A stretch of 64,000 bases of DNA from Desulfosporosinus orientis DSM 765 (GTDB lineage Bacteria; Bacillota; Desulfitobacteriia; Desulfitobacteriales; Desulfitobacteriaceae): assembly GCF_000235605.1 (NCBI RefSeq), contig NC_016584.1, positions 856,001 to 920,000 on the forward strand, written 5' to 3'. How positions within the stretch are numbered: position 1 is the first letter of the stretch; each line of letters begins with the position of its first letter. The position numbers and the translations under genes were made by a program. A model generated the notes under the pieces. It saw only the letters and a program-made list of their open reading frames with translations, did no database searches and was not told the DNA's origin. Positions 7,639-16,237 of the stretch are shown here, piece after piece.

Positions 7639-10012
7639 AGTAGCGGTCCTGGGATCCGGAGTAATGGGAAGTACCATTGCAGCACACTTAGCGAACGCAG
7701 GAATTCCAAGTTTATTATTGGATATTGTTCCTTCTAAATTGTCCGCTAAAGAAGAAGCGGCGGGATTAACATTAGAGGATCGTAAAGTTAGAAATAGTAT
7801 TGCAGAACAAAATAAAGCAAATCTAAAAAAGATGAATCCGGCCCCATTACTGGTTCCAGAGTTTGCTGATCGAATAGAGGTTGGAAATTTTAGTGACGAT
7901 TTAGGACGTTTAAAGGACGTTGATTGGGTCATTGAAGTGGTCGTTGAACGTCTTGACATCAAAATTGATCTCTTCAAAAGAGTTGCCGAAGAGGTTCGCC
8001 CAGGAACAATAGTCACTACCAATACCTCGGGTATCTCTCTTAAAGCTATGACCGAGGGTTTGCCGGAAAGTTTCACAAGTAATTTTCTGGGAACTCACTT
8101 CTTTAATCCTCCCCGTTATATGAAACTTTTAGAGATCATTCCAGGGCCTAATACGAGCCCGGAAGTGGTCGCCTTTATGGTGGAGTTCGGAGAGAGGGTC
8201 TTAGGCAAGGGTGTGGTAACGTGTAAGGACACTCCTAACTTTATCGCAAACCGGATCGGCTCATTTGGTTCGCCGGTCATGATTAAAGAAATGCTGCGTT
8301 TGGGCTTAACTATTGATGAGGTGGATGCCTTAACGGGTCCGGTCATGGGCCGTCCTAAAAGCGCTCTATTCCGCACCATCGATATGGTTGGTCTAGATAC
8401 CTTTATTCATACAGCAAATAATGTTGCCCAAGGAGTACCGGCTGAGAAAGAAGACTTCCAATTGCCCGAATTTGTTCATACCATGCTGGCCAACGGCTGG
8501 TTGGGTGATAAAGTGAAACAAGGTTTCTATAAGAAGTCTAAAGGACCTAAAGGCAAAGTGGTCGAAGTTCTCGATCCTGCAACTATGACCTATGTACCTC
8601 AAAAGAAGGTCCAATTCGATTCTCTTGATATGGCAAAGGCTTCCAAAGGACTCCCCAATAAGCTGCGGGCTTTAGTCAGCGGGAATGATGTCGGATCAGA
8701 ATTTGCTTGGAACACCCTTAAACCAACCCTGCTTTATGCCGCAAAACTTGTTAAAGATATTGCCGAAGATATCACCGGCATCGATGAAGCAATGTGTTGG
8801 GGTTACAATTGGGAGATGGGCCCTTTCGAATTATGGGATGCTCTTGGTGTTAAAGAGACCGCGGATCGAATCGTTGCAGAGGGCGGTAAGCTGCCTCAAG
8901 TCGTGGAAGAACTGCTTGCTAAAGGACAGACCAGTTTCTACCAAGAGACTGAGACTGGAGAAAAGGCTTACTTCCATAAGGGTGAGTATCGGAAAAAAGC
9001 TGTAAGCCCGTATTCGTTCTCCTTGAAGCAAGCTCATAAAGCAGGCAAGAAAATTATTGGCAATGCAAGCGCCAGCCTAATTGATCTTGGAGATGGGGTT
9101 GCCTGCTTAGAGTTCCATTCTACAAACAATGCCATTAATGAAGATGTCGTTAACATGATTAACGAATCTTTGGCAGAAGTTGAGAAGAATTATATCGGAA
9201 TGGTCATCAGTAACCAAGGAAAGAACTTCTGCGTTGGGGCAAATCTTGTCCTGCTGGGTCAAGAGGCTGAAAAAGGCAATTGGGATGTCCTGGATCAGGG
9301 CGTACGTGACTTGCAAAATGCCGCCATGGCACTGAAATATTCCCAAAAACCTGTTGTAGCAGCACCTTTTGGCATGACGCTTGGAGGTGGGGCAGAAATC
9401 TGTCTCCATACAACGGCTATTCAAGCATCCTCTGAGCTCTACATGGGTCTTGTCGAAGTAGGAGTCGGCTTAATCCCTGCCGGGGGAGGAACAAAGGAAA
9501 TGGCCGTACGGGCAATGGATGGCATTCTTCCTGGGGTTCAAGTGGCTCCGGACTTCCTGTTTGCCAAACGTTTTGAAGTAATTGCTACGGCTGCAGTTTC
9601 CACAAGTGCCGAAAAAGCTCGCCAGCTTGGTTTCTTGCGTGCCGCCGACCGCTGCAGCATGAATCCTGATCACATTATTTTGGATGCAAAGGCTCGGGTC
9701 ATTGATTTAGCGCGTAACTTCAGACCTTACCTGCCGACAAAGTACAAAACAGCCGGTGCGGGTGTTCGCGCTACTCTGGAAATGGCCATGTATGGAATGC
9801 GTCAAGGCAATTTTATATCAGATTATGATCAATATTTGTCCAATAAACTTGCTTATGCCATAACCGGTGGAAATCTCCCTGCTGGAACACCGGTTGATGA
9901 ACAATATCTTTTAGATCTTGAACGTGAAGTCTTTATGAGCTTGCTTGGCGAACCCAAAACTCAGGATCGTATCCGTCACATGCTCGCTAAAGGCAAACCG
10001 TTACGGAATTAG
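7625..10012 (+). CDS. fadN: Bifunctional 3-hydroxyacyl-CoA dehydrogenase/enoyl-CoA hydratase (FadN type), copy 1
   Basis: A 795-residue fusion carrying out two steps of long-chain beta-oxidation. Domain order is dehydrogenase first, hydratase last, as in Bacillus FadN and opposite to Escherichia coli FadB. The NAD motif GSGVMG is near residue 10, the catalytic His lies in GTHFFNPPRYMKLLE (near 142), a second dehydrogenase C-domain follows, and the crotonase domain begins near 490 with FCVGANL, GGGAEICLH and the catalytic LVEVGVGLIPAGGG. I chose ATG at 7625 behind GAGAGGAGG; the paralogue at 32671 starts at the same residue. FadA follows after 13 bases, giving the usual fadN-fadA pair. The two copies in the window are very similar along their whole length. 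Confidence 0.96.
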   Translation: MQIHKVAVLGSGVMGSTIAAHLANAGIPSLLLDIVPSKLSAKEEAAGLTLEDRKVRNSIAEQNKANLKKMNPAPLLVPEFADRIEVGNFSDDLGRLKDVDWVIEVVVERLDIKIDLFKRVAEEVRPGTIVTTNTSGISLKAMTEGLPESFTSNFLGTHFFNPPRYMKLLEIIPGPNTSPEVVAFMVEFGERVLGKGVVTCKDTPNFIANRIGSFGSPVMIKEMLRLGLTIDEVDALTGPVMGRPKSALFRTIDMVGLDTFIHTANNVAQGVPAEKEDFQLPEFVHTMLANGWLGDKVKQGFYKKSKGPKGKVVEVLDPATMTYVPQKKVQFDSLDMAKASKGLPNKLRALVSGNDVGSEFAWNTLKPTLLYAAKLVKDIAEDITGIDEAMCWGYNWEMGPFELWDALGVKETADRIVAEGGKLPQVVEELLAKGQTSFYQETETGEKAYFHKGEYRKKAVSPYSFSLKQAHKAGKKIIGNASASLIDLGDGVACLEFHSTNNAINEDVVNMINESLAEVEKNYIGMVISNQGKNFCVGANLVLLGQEAEKGNWDVLDQGVRDLQNAAMALKYSQKPVVAAPFGMTLGGGAEICLHTTAIQASSELYMGLVEVGVGLIPAGGGTKEMAVRAMDGILPGVQVAPDFLFAKRFEVIATAAVSTSAEKARQLGFLRAADRCSMNPDHIILDAKARVIDLARNFRPYLPTKYKTAGAGVRATLEMAMYGMRQGNFISDYDQYLSNKLAYAITGGNLPAGTPVDEQYLLDLEREVFMSLLGEPKTQDRIRHMLAKGKPLRN

Positions 10013-10025
10013 GGGGGAGAAAAGA

Positions 10026-11183
10026 ATGCAGCAAGCCTATATTATACAGGCCAAACGAACGGCTATCGGAAAGTCCGGCAGAGGGGCCTTGGCACAAGTC
10101 AGACCCGATGATTTAGGTGCTTATGTTATTCAGGACATTCTTAAGAATGTGCCTGCGCTTGATCCTAAGGAAATTGAAGACTGTGTCATCGGCTGCTCCT
10201 TCCCTGAAGGGGAGCAAGGGATGAATGTTGCCAAAATTATGGCCTTACGTGCCGGTCTGCCAATTGATGTATGTGGGGTAACCGTCAATCGCTTTTGCTC
10301 ATCCGGCCTGCAGGCTATTTCTATGGCAGCGGACAGAATTCGCCTGGGTGAAGAGGATGTCATGATCGGCGGCGGAATTGAGAGTATGTCCATGGTCCCT
10401 ATGGGCGGGGCAAAACCGGCTCCAAATCCGTATATGATTGTCAACCGGCCGGAAGGTTATATATCCATGGGAATTACTGCTGAGAATGTAGCCACAAAGT
10501 ATGAAGTAACCCGTCAGCAGCAGGACGAATTTGCGGCATCAAGTCACAAGAAAGCATGGGCAGCTCAAACTAGCGGCCGCTTCGATGATGAGATAGTACC
10601 AGTTTCTCTGCCGACTTGGGGAAAACCGGGGGAAAAGTGGTTTAGTAAAGATGAAGGGATTCGTCCAGAAACTTCAGCGGAGTTTTTGGCAAAATTAAGA
10701 CCTGTATTCAAAGCTGGCGGCTCAGTAACGGCTGGGAACTCGTCTCAGACCAGTGATGGTGCTGCAATGACGCTGATGATGTCAGAGCGAAAAACATTAT
10801 CTTTAGGCATCAAACCCTTAGCTATATGGCGAGGTTTTGCGGTTGCTGGTGTTGAGCCGGAGCTTATGGGTATTGGTCCAATTAAAGCCATTCCTAAGGT
10901 TCTAAAACAAGTTGGCTTAACACTTGACCAAATTGATCTCTTTGAACTTAATGAAGCTTTTGCATCTCAGTCCCTGGCGATCTTAAAGACGCTGGACATA
11001 GACCCTGCAAAAGTAAATGTTAATGGTGGGGCTATTGCCTTTGGTCACCCTCTCGGATGTACCGGGGCTAAGCTTACAGCAACCCTATTATCAGAAATGA
11101 AGAAAAGGAAGCTGAAGTATGGTATGGTAACCATGTGTATTGGCGGCGGCATGGGAGCTGCCGGAGTTTACGAGTTACTCTAA
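10026..11183 (+). CDS. fadA: Acetyl-CoA C-acyltransferase (3-ketoacyl-CoA thiolase, FadA type), copy 1
   Basis: Last step of beta-oxidation: thiolytic release of acetyl-CoA from 3-ketoacyl-CoA. 385 residues, normal length. C91 in [11 protein letters not shown] is the nucleophile; [23 protein letters not shown] and [11 protein letters not shown] carry the remaining catalytic residues. The start is ATG at 10026 behind GGGGGGAG; a longer frame from 9945 would run into fadN and has no ribosome site. It is the last gene of the tight operon from 3852. The next gene is 195 bases away, behind a structured repeat (11191-11284) that may attenuate transcription. The paralogue at 35067 has the same length. 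Confidence 0.96.
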   Translation: MQQAYIIQAKRTAIGKSGRGALAQVRPDDLGAYVIQDILKNVPALDPKEIEDCVIGCSFPEGEQGMNVAKIMALRAGLPIDVCGVTVNRFCSSGLQAISMAADRIRLGEEDVMIGGGIESMSMVPMGGAKPAPNPYMIVNRPEGYISMGITAENVATKYEVTRQQQDEFAASSHKKAWAAQTSGRFDDEIVPVSLPTWGKPGEKWFSKDEGIRPETSAEFLAKLRPVFKAGGSVTAGNSSQTSDGAAMTLMMSERKTLSLGIKPLAIWRGFAVAGVEPELMGIGPIKAIPKVLKQVGLTLDQIDLFELNEAFASQSLAILKTLDIDPAKVNVNGGAIAFGHPLGCTGAKLTATLLSEMKKRKLKYGMVTMCIGGGMGAAGVYELL

Positions 11184-11190
11184 ACACTCT

Positions 11191-11284
11191 AGACAGGGGG
11201 ACGGTTCTTCTGTCTGGCTAGTAGGTCAGATGAAATTAAGGGGCAAATTGCTCGTTCACACACTAAGCAATTGTCCCCTTAATT
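11191..11284 (+). repeat. Two small hairpins, REP-like interspersed repeat
   Basis: The first hairpin is AGACAG (11191-11196) with CTGTCT (11210-11215) around a GGGGACGGTTCTT loop. The second is AATTAAGGGG-C-AAATTGCT (11234-11252) with AGCAATTG-T-CCCCTTAATT (11266-11284), loop CGTTCACACACTA. A shortened relative of the second, including the TCACACAC loop, lies at 39361. The elements sit in the gap between fadA and the CoA-transferase gene. A mobile-repeat origin is inferred. They may act as an attenuator or mRNA stabiliser. Confidence 0.55.
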
Positions 11285-11378
11285 ATTGGTCAGTTGGGCT
11301 GTAAACATAGGGGTTATGCTTAGGTTATTGTAGGGCAGACCATCGGAGATAGGTCAAAAGATGAGGAGGAAGATAGCA

Positions 11379-12719
11379 ATGTCTAAATGGTTAAAGGAAT
11401 ACCAAAGTAAACTTGTTTCCCCTGAGAAGGCCGTTAGTGTAGTGAAAAATGGCGATTGGATCGGTTCTTCCTATGCTGCAAACGTTTTGCCGGTTCTAGA
11501 CAAGGCCTTGGCTGCACGTGCTCATGAACTTTATGACATTAAACTTATCGGTGGAGTATCTTCAAGAATCTATGATTGGTTTAAAGCTGACCCTAATGGT
11601 GAACATTTTACTTGGAATTGTTCTCACTTTTCTGCAGTCGACCGTTATATGGCTCAAACGGGCAGCGTTTATTATATGCCCCTCAAATATTCAGAAATTT
11701 TACGCTATATTCGTGAGAACTTGACCGTTGATATTCTCATGCTTCAAGTAGCTCCTATGGACATGCATGGTAACTTTAATCTTGGACCTACTATTTCTCA
11801 TTATCGAGCTTCGATGGATGTTGCCAAAATCATTATTGTTGAGGTTAATGAAGATATGCCCATAACCCATGGCGGTTACGGTCATTACATTCATATTTCT
11901 GAAGTGGATTATATCGTTGAAGCTGGGCACTGCGGGATGTCTCAAGTTGCTTCAGAAGAGCCGGTGGAAGTGGATAAGAGGATTGCGGATTTTGTTATTA
12001 AAGAAATCAGAGATGGAGATTGTCTGCAGCTAGGTATTGGTGCAATGCCCAGTGCCTTAGGACAATTAATTGCAAAGTCTGATTTGAAAGATTTAGGTGC
12101 TCACACAGAAATGTTATGTGACGCTTTTGTGGATATGGTGGATGCTGGAGTACTTACCGGCAGGAAAAAACAGCTCGACCCAGGCCGAATCGTTTATACC
12201 TTTGGTTTAGGAACTCAAAAGCTCTATGATTTTATTGATAACAACCCAGCAGTGGCAGGTTATACAGCGGATTATACCAATGATCGCAAGATTGCCAGTC
12301 TAAATGACAATGTTGTATCCATTAATAATTCCCTTGAGATTGATCTTACCGGTCAAGTTTGTTCGGAATCTGTTGGACCCCGTATGATTAGTGGTTCAGG
12401 CGGACAATTAGACTTTGTAGAAACCGCTTACCATTCAAAAGGCGGGCGAAGCTTTATTTGTATGGCTTCAACTTTTACTGATAAGCAAGGACAAGTTCAT
12501 TCGCGCATTAAACCGCTGCTGGCCCATGGAGCAGTAGTGACCGATACCCGTCCGGCAGTACATTATGTAGTAACCGAACATGGTATTGTAAATTTAAAGG
12601 GATTATTTACTTGGCAGCGGGCAGAGGCTTTAATTGGTATTGCCCATCCGGATTTCCGTGAAGATCTCATTAAGGAAGCCGAGAAACTAAAAATATGGCG
12701 TAACAGCAATAAGAGATAG
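11379..12719 (+). CDS. Acyl-CoA:acetate / 4-hydroxybutyrate CoA-transferase family
   Basis: A class I CoA-transferase of the 4-hydroxybutyrate/butyryl-CoA:acetate type, 446 residues. It exchanges CoA between an acyl-CoA and a free acid through a glutamyl-CoA intermediate; the likely catalytic residue is E244 in GAHTEML. Other marks are LGIGAMPSALGQL, the FGLGTQKLYDFIDNNP segment and the C-terminal VVTEHGIVNLKG with HPDFRE. I chose ATG at 11379 because GAGGAGGAAG lies 7-12 bases before it; that ribosome site overlaps an in-frame upstream ATG (11361). The alcohol dehydrogenase gene follows after 13 bases. With the AbfD at 16238 it could start 4-hydroxybutyrate use, or it could activate short acids released by beta-oxidation. 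A broken copy lies at 36483. Confidence 0.9.
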   Translation: MSKWLKEYQSKLVSPEKAVSVVKNGDWIGSSYAANVLPVLDKALAARAHELYDIKLIGGVSSRIYDWFKADPNGEHFTWNCSHFSAVDRYMAQTGSVYYMPLKYSEILRYIRENLTVDILMLQVAPMDMHGNFNLGPTISHYRASMDVAKIIIVEVNEDMPITHGGYGHYIHISEVDYIVEAGHCGMSQVASEEPVEVDKRIADFVIKEIRDGDCLQLGIGAMPSALGQLIAKSDLKDLGAHTEMLCDAFVDMVDAGVLTGRKKQLDPGRIVYTFGLGTQKLYDFIDNNPAVAGYTADYTNDRKIASLNDNVVSINNSLEIDLTGQVCSESVGPRMISGSGGQLDFVETAYHSKGGRSFICMASTFTDKQGQVHSRIKPLLAHGAVVTDTRPAVHYVVTEHGIVNLKGLFTWQRAEALIGIAHPDFREDLIKEAEKLKIWRNSNKR

Positions 12720-12732
12720 GTGGAATGGGCTG

Positions 12733-13812
12733 GTGGAACTTAAAACAATGAAAGCTCTTGTTTATGAAGGACCCAATCAATATTGCCTCAAAGATGTTCC
12801 AAGGCCCGAAATTACTGATCCATATGATGTCATCGGAAGAGTGACTTTGGGTGCAATCTGTACTAGTGATATTCACACCGTCAGAGGGGAATTGGAAAAC
12901 GTTCACTATCCGAAGACCATGGGGCACGAATGTTGTTTGGAGGTCGTAGAGGTTGGATCAAAAATAATTCATGTTGAACCGGGAGATTTATGCATCCTTA
13001 ATCCTGGTGTTGCTTGCGGAAAATGTTTGGCATGTAAACTGGGTATCATTGTTGCATGCAAAAATGGCGGTGTTTATGGCAGTCGCGGACCTCTTGAGGG
13101 CTGTCATGCAGAATATGTTAAGATTCCTTATGCCCATCATAAAAATGCTCTGATTAAGATTCCGGAAGGTTTGACTGAAGAAGATGTCATACTTATTCCT
13201 GATATGTTTGCTACTGCCTGGTATGGCCTGAAAAACGCAGATTTCAAAGAGGGCCAAACTTTAGCGGTTATCGGAGTAGGACCAGTAGGGTTAAGTGCCT
13301 GCTTATTAGCTAAAAAGGCATTTGGAGCAAAGATGGTCATCGCTGTTGACATACTGCAAAATAGAGTTGAAATGGCCCTTAATGAGGGTATCGCAGATTT
13401 TGCTTTTAACCCGAATAAGGATGATGTTGTTAAGGCTATTCAGGAGAAAACTGGTGGATTAGGGGTTGATGTTGTCCTTGAAACTCCTGGACTGGAGGAA
13501 ACCATGGCCATGTCGGTTGCCTCTGTCAGACCGAGTGGTGTCGTTTCTACTATTGCTGTATTTGGTGAGCCTCTTGTTTTTATGCCACTTTTAGATATGA
13601 TTCTTAGAAATATCCAGTTAAAAATGGGTATTCAAAAGAGCGAAGGGTTAGAGGAGATGCTGGAATGGATTAAGGAAGGAAAAATTGATACTAGGTTTAT
13701 GCTTACCCATCGGGCTCCCTTGAATGATATCGAAAATGGTTACAAAATATTTGGAGATCATGAAGATGGATGTGTAAAATGGCTAATTACTCCTTATGAG
13801 GGTAAGTTATAG
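12733..13812 (+). CDS. Zinc-dependent medium-chain alcohol dehydrogenase
   Basis: A 359-residue zinc alcohol dehydrogenase of the MDR superfamily. Catalytic zinc ligands C43, H65 and E66 (GHE) and the four structural zinc cysteines C95, C98, C101 and C109 are all present, followed by the Rossmann motif GVGPVG. GTG at 12733 behind AGGTGG is the preferred start; ATG at 12748 is an alternative. It is cotranscribed with the CoA-transferase. By context it may interconvert a 4-hydroxyacid or alcohol and its aldehyde, but the substrate cannot be read from the sequence, and clostridial 4-hydroxybutyrate dehydrogenases usually belong to the unrelated iron-dependent family. A strong terminator follows at 13878. 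Block 2 has no counterpart of this gene. Confidence 0.9.
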   Translation: MELKTMKALVYEGPNQYCLKDVPRPEITDPYDVIGRVTLGAICTSDIHTVRGELENVHYPKTMGHECCLEVVEVGSKIIHVEPGDLCILNPGVACGKCLACKLGIIVACKNGGVYGSRGPLEGCHAEYVKIPYAHHKNALIKIPEGLTEEDVILIPDMFATAWYGLKNADFKEGQTLAVIGVGPVGLSACLLAKKAFGAKMVIAVDILQNRVEMALNEGIADFAFNPNKDDVVKAIQEKTGGLGVDVVLETPGLEETMAMSVASVRPSGVVSTIAVFGEPLVFMPLLDMILRNIQLKMGIQKSEGLEEMLEWIKEGKIDTRFMLTHRAPLNDIENGYKIFGDHEDGCVKWLITPYEGKL

Positions 13813-13826
13813 TTTCCAAGTGTTGG

Positions 13827-13932
13827 TGTATATTAGTTATACAGCAAGTGCAATGAAAAACCATTGATTTTAATTTGAGACCATGTATTGAGTAATTAAT
13901 GATCAATACATGGTCTGTATATTTTTCATACA
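13827..13932 (+). promoter_or_regulatory. Paired TGTAT-N7-ATACA dyads upstream of acyl-CoA ligase 1
   Basis: Site A is TGTAT-ATTAGTT-ATACA (13827-13843) and site B is TGTAT-ATTTTTC-ATACA (13916-13932). Both are perfect half-site matches, 89 bp apart, and lie 100-210 bp upstream of the sigma-54 promoter at 14038. Site B abuts the terminator hairpin. Their role as activator sites is inferred. Confidence 0.6.
13878..13926 (+). terminator. Terminator after alcohol dehydrogenase
   Basis: AGACCATGTATTGA (13878-13891) pairs perfectly with TCAATACATGGTCT (13903-13916), then GTATATTTTT. It ends the CoA-transferase-alcohol dehydrogenase unit. Confidence 0.85.
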
Positions 13933-14037
13933 ATAAAGAGCTATGAAATCACGTTAATTGTTTAAAAAACATACATATGTATTACCTTATATGTTCTTGA
14001 ATTATTCCAATATAGCGTCGGGGCGGCCGGCATAGAT

Positions 14038-14053
14038 TGGCATAGTTATTGCT
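14038..14053 (+). promoter_or_regulatory. Sigma-54 promoter of acyl-CoA ligase 1
   Basis: TGGCAT-AGTTA-TTGCT, with GG and GC 12 bases apart. It is identical in 15 of 16 bases to the promoter at 3752. It is 113 bases from the acyl-CoA ligase start. Confidence 0.85.
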
Positions 14054-14166
14054 AATATTATAAGATGAAAATTCAGAATCTTCAGAAGAGAGGTGTTATT
14101 CAAAACATTCTGGTAGTATAATTTATTAATTTGAATCTGTCTGTATTTAGAAGGAGGTTAGACTGA

Positions 14167-15819
14167 ATGCAAGTTATTGAAAAACCATGGCTAAAAAGCT
14201 ATCCTTCCTATGTAAGCCAAACTCAAAGTTATCCCCAATGGACCTTGGGAGAAATGTTTGATGATACCGTTAATAAAATGCCAGAAACGACAGCTATAAT
14301 ATTTGAAGGAAAAAAAATTACCTATAAAGAGTTTGGAGATCAAGTTAACCGCTTTGCGGCTGCTTTAGCAGATATGGGCATAAAAAAAGGAGAACGTGTC
14401 GGTCTTATGGGTCCAAATTGTCCTCAGTGGGAAACAGCCTTCTATGCTTTGCTCAAATTGGGTGTTATTGTTGTGCAAACCAATCCCATGTATGTCGAAC
14501 GAGAAATAGCATACCAGATGAAAGATTCTGGTGCAACAGTCATTATTGTCTTTGAACCTTTATATCCAACAGTCAAGAATATAATTCAAGAAACCTCACT
14601 GCAACAGGTGATTGCTTTTAACTTTATAAAACCTGTTGAGTCAACTCCCGATCTCTATTCATTTGATGAGCTGATTGCCAAATATGAACCTAATCCACCT
14701 AAGGTAAGTATTGATCAAGAAAAGGATCTTGCAGTCCTCCAGTATACAGGCGGAACAACTGGGGTATCCAAAGGTGTTATGCTTTCTCATCAAAATCTGG
14801 TTTGTAATACCTTCCAAAGTATCGCCTGGTCTCTTGACCTAGAGTATGGCAAAGAACGGGTTTTGACGATTTTGCCCGTTTTCCACGTCTACGGTATGAC
14901 TAATTGTGTGAATTACGCTGTAGCTTGTGCGGCAACCCAAATTTTGCTGCCTCGTTTCGAATTGGATAATTTCCTGGAAGTTATCAATAAATATAAACCC
15001 ACCCTATTCCCGGGCGCTCCCACTATTTATATGGCTATCAACGGTCACCCTCGCATCTCGGAATACAAGAATAGCCTTGCAGCAATTAAAGTGTGTAATA
15101 GTGGATCCGCGCCTCTCCCTTTAGAAGTTGCCTTAAAATTTGGTGAAGTGACAGAAGGAAAAGGAAATTTAGTGGAAGGGTATGGCTTATCTGAGGCTTC
15201 ACCGGTAACCCACAGCAATCCTTTAGATCGACCGACTCGTGCAGGTTCTATTGGCATTCCGTTCCCTGATACAGACAGCATCATAGTGGATTTAGAGACG
15301 GGGGAAAAAGAATTGGCAGTGGGTGAAATAGGCGAGTTATGCATTCGGGGACCACAGGTTATGAAGGGTTATTGGGGGAAAGAAAAAGAAACAGCAGAAA
15401 CCTTGCGAAACGGCTGGTTGCACACTGGGGATATCGCTAAAAGGGATGAGGATGGTTATTTTTATATTATTGACCGTAAAAAAGATATGATCATTGCGGG
15501 TGGTTTTAATATTTACCCCCGTGACATTGAAGAAGTACTTTATGAACATCCCAAAGTGAAAGAAGTTGTAGTAGCAGGGGTTCCTGATAAGTATAGGGGA
15601 GAAACTCCCAAAGCCTATATCGTATTAAAGTCAAATGTGAACGCAACGGAAGAAGAATTTATTACCTTCTGCAGATCTAAGATGGCAGCCTTTAAAGTTC
15701 CCCGCCTCATAGAGTTCCGCAATGAACTGCCAAGGACTATTGTTGGAAAGGTTTTACGCCGCCAGTTAGTCGAGGAGGAAAAAGCAAAAATTGAAGCTGC
15801 AGCTTCAGCACAGGCATAG
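14167..15819 (+). CDS. Long-chain fatty-acid CoA ligase, copy 1
   Basis: ATP-dependent activation of a fatty acid to acyl-CoA through an acyl-adenylate; 550 residues, typical of FadD/LcfA enzymes. Visible motifs are the P-loop-like YTGGTTGVSKGVML near residue 195, the HVYGMTNC segment, GYGLSEASP near 340, GWLHTGDIAKRDEDGYFYI near 415 with the adenylate-binding Asp, and a C-terminal PRTIVGKVLRRQL with the catalytic Lys. The start is ATG at 14167 behind GAAGGAGG. It is monocistronic behind its own sigma-54 promoter and has a terminator at 15990. It supplies substrate for the neighbouring beta-oxidation operon. Its paralogue at 37623 has nearly the same length, sequence and promoter type; a third, more distant ligase is at 39571. 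Confidence 0.95.
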   Translation: MQVIEKPWLKSYPSYVSQTQSYPQWTLGEMFDDTVNKMPETTAIIFEGKKITYKEFGDQVNRFAAALADMGIKKGERVGLMGPNCPQWETAFYALLKLGVIVVQTNPMYVEREIAYQMKDSGATVIIVFEPLYPTVKNIIQETSLQQVIAFNFIKPVESTPDLYSFDELIAKYEPNPPKVSIDQEKDLAVLQYTGGTTGVSKGVMLSHQNLVCNTFQSIAWSLDLEYGKERVLTILPVFHVYGMTNCVNYAVACAATQILLPRFELDNFLEVINKYKPTLFPGAPTIYMAINGHPRISEYKNSLAAIKVCNSGSAPLPLEVALKFGEVTEGKGNLVEGYGLSEASPVTHSNPLDRPTRAGSIGIPFPDTDSIIVDLETGEKELAVGEIGELCIRGPQVMKGYWGKEKETAETLRNGWLHTGDIAKRDEDGYFYIIDRKKDMIIAGGFNIYPRDIEEVLYEHPKVKEVVVAGVPDKYRGETPKAYIVLKSNVNATEEEFITFCRSKMAAFKVPRLIEFRNELPRTIVGKVLRRQLVEEEKAKIEAAASAQA

Positions 15820-15917
15820 GATAAAAGTCAATTAAGCCTTATTGAAATGCGAAATATTCATATCAAGAAGGATGACTTGATGTTATCATATATATTTGTT
15901 TTATAATCAAGCTAATC

Positions 15918-15976
15918 TGTGTACTTTATATACGACCATAGTGAAATAAACGTTCCGAATGTATTATAACTATACA
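15918..15976 (+). promoter_or_regulatory. Paired 17-bp dyads upstream of the AbfD-thiolase operon
   Basis: Site A is TGTGT-ACTTTAT-ATACG (15918-15934) and site B is TGTAT-TATAACT-ATACA (15960-15976). They are 42 bp apart, exactly as at 3501/3543, and site A shares its first 16 bases with 3501-3516. They lie 145-205 bp upstream of the sigma-54 promoter at 16122. Confidence 0.62.
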
Positions 15977-15989
15977 AGTTCACAAATTC

Positions 15990-16038
15990 AGCGATCAATG
16001 GAACTCATAATTTTGGGAGTAAGCATGGATCGCTTTTT
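15990..16038 (+). terminator. Terminator after acyl-CoA ligase 1
   Basis: AGCGATC (15990-15996) pairs with GATCGCT (16028-16034), extended by ATG/CAT past one mismatch, and is followed by TTTTAT. It lies between the enhancer-like dyads and the sigma-54 promoter of the next operon. Confidence 0.7.
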
Positions 16039-16121
16039 ATCTTACACTCACCATCAGCTACAGGGGAATTTGGCCATTCATGGATGGTACAAAGGCTGAG
16101 GATTGAAGAAAGAGAAACTTT

Positions 16122-16137
16122 TGGCATGATAATTGCA
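16122..16137 (+). promoter_or_regulatory. Sigma-54 promoter of the AbfD-thiolase operon
   Basis: TGGCAT-GATAA-TTGCA, GG and GC 12 bases apart. It is 100 bases before the AbfD start. Confidence 0.85.
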
Positions 16138-16237
16138 TTCGATTTTAGGGAGCAGTACTTTGCCTATTCCGGCGTGGCTACCTTAGAGGAGTTCGACTGG
16201 GAATAGGCCTTATAATTAGTTGTAAGAGGTGACAAGG

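Noticed and set aside
6978-7640. A FadR operator of the Bacillus type near block 1 promoters
   Set aside because: No sequence close to the TGAATGA-type palindrome was found upstream of 3852, 14167 or 7625.
7633-8076. Long reading frame on the minus strand inside fadN
   Set aside because: It lies opposite a strongly conserved coding region, has no ribosome site and resembles no protein; similar antisense frames occur in both fadN copies because the sequences are alike.
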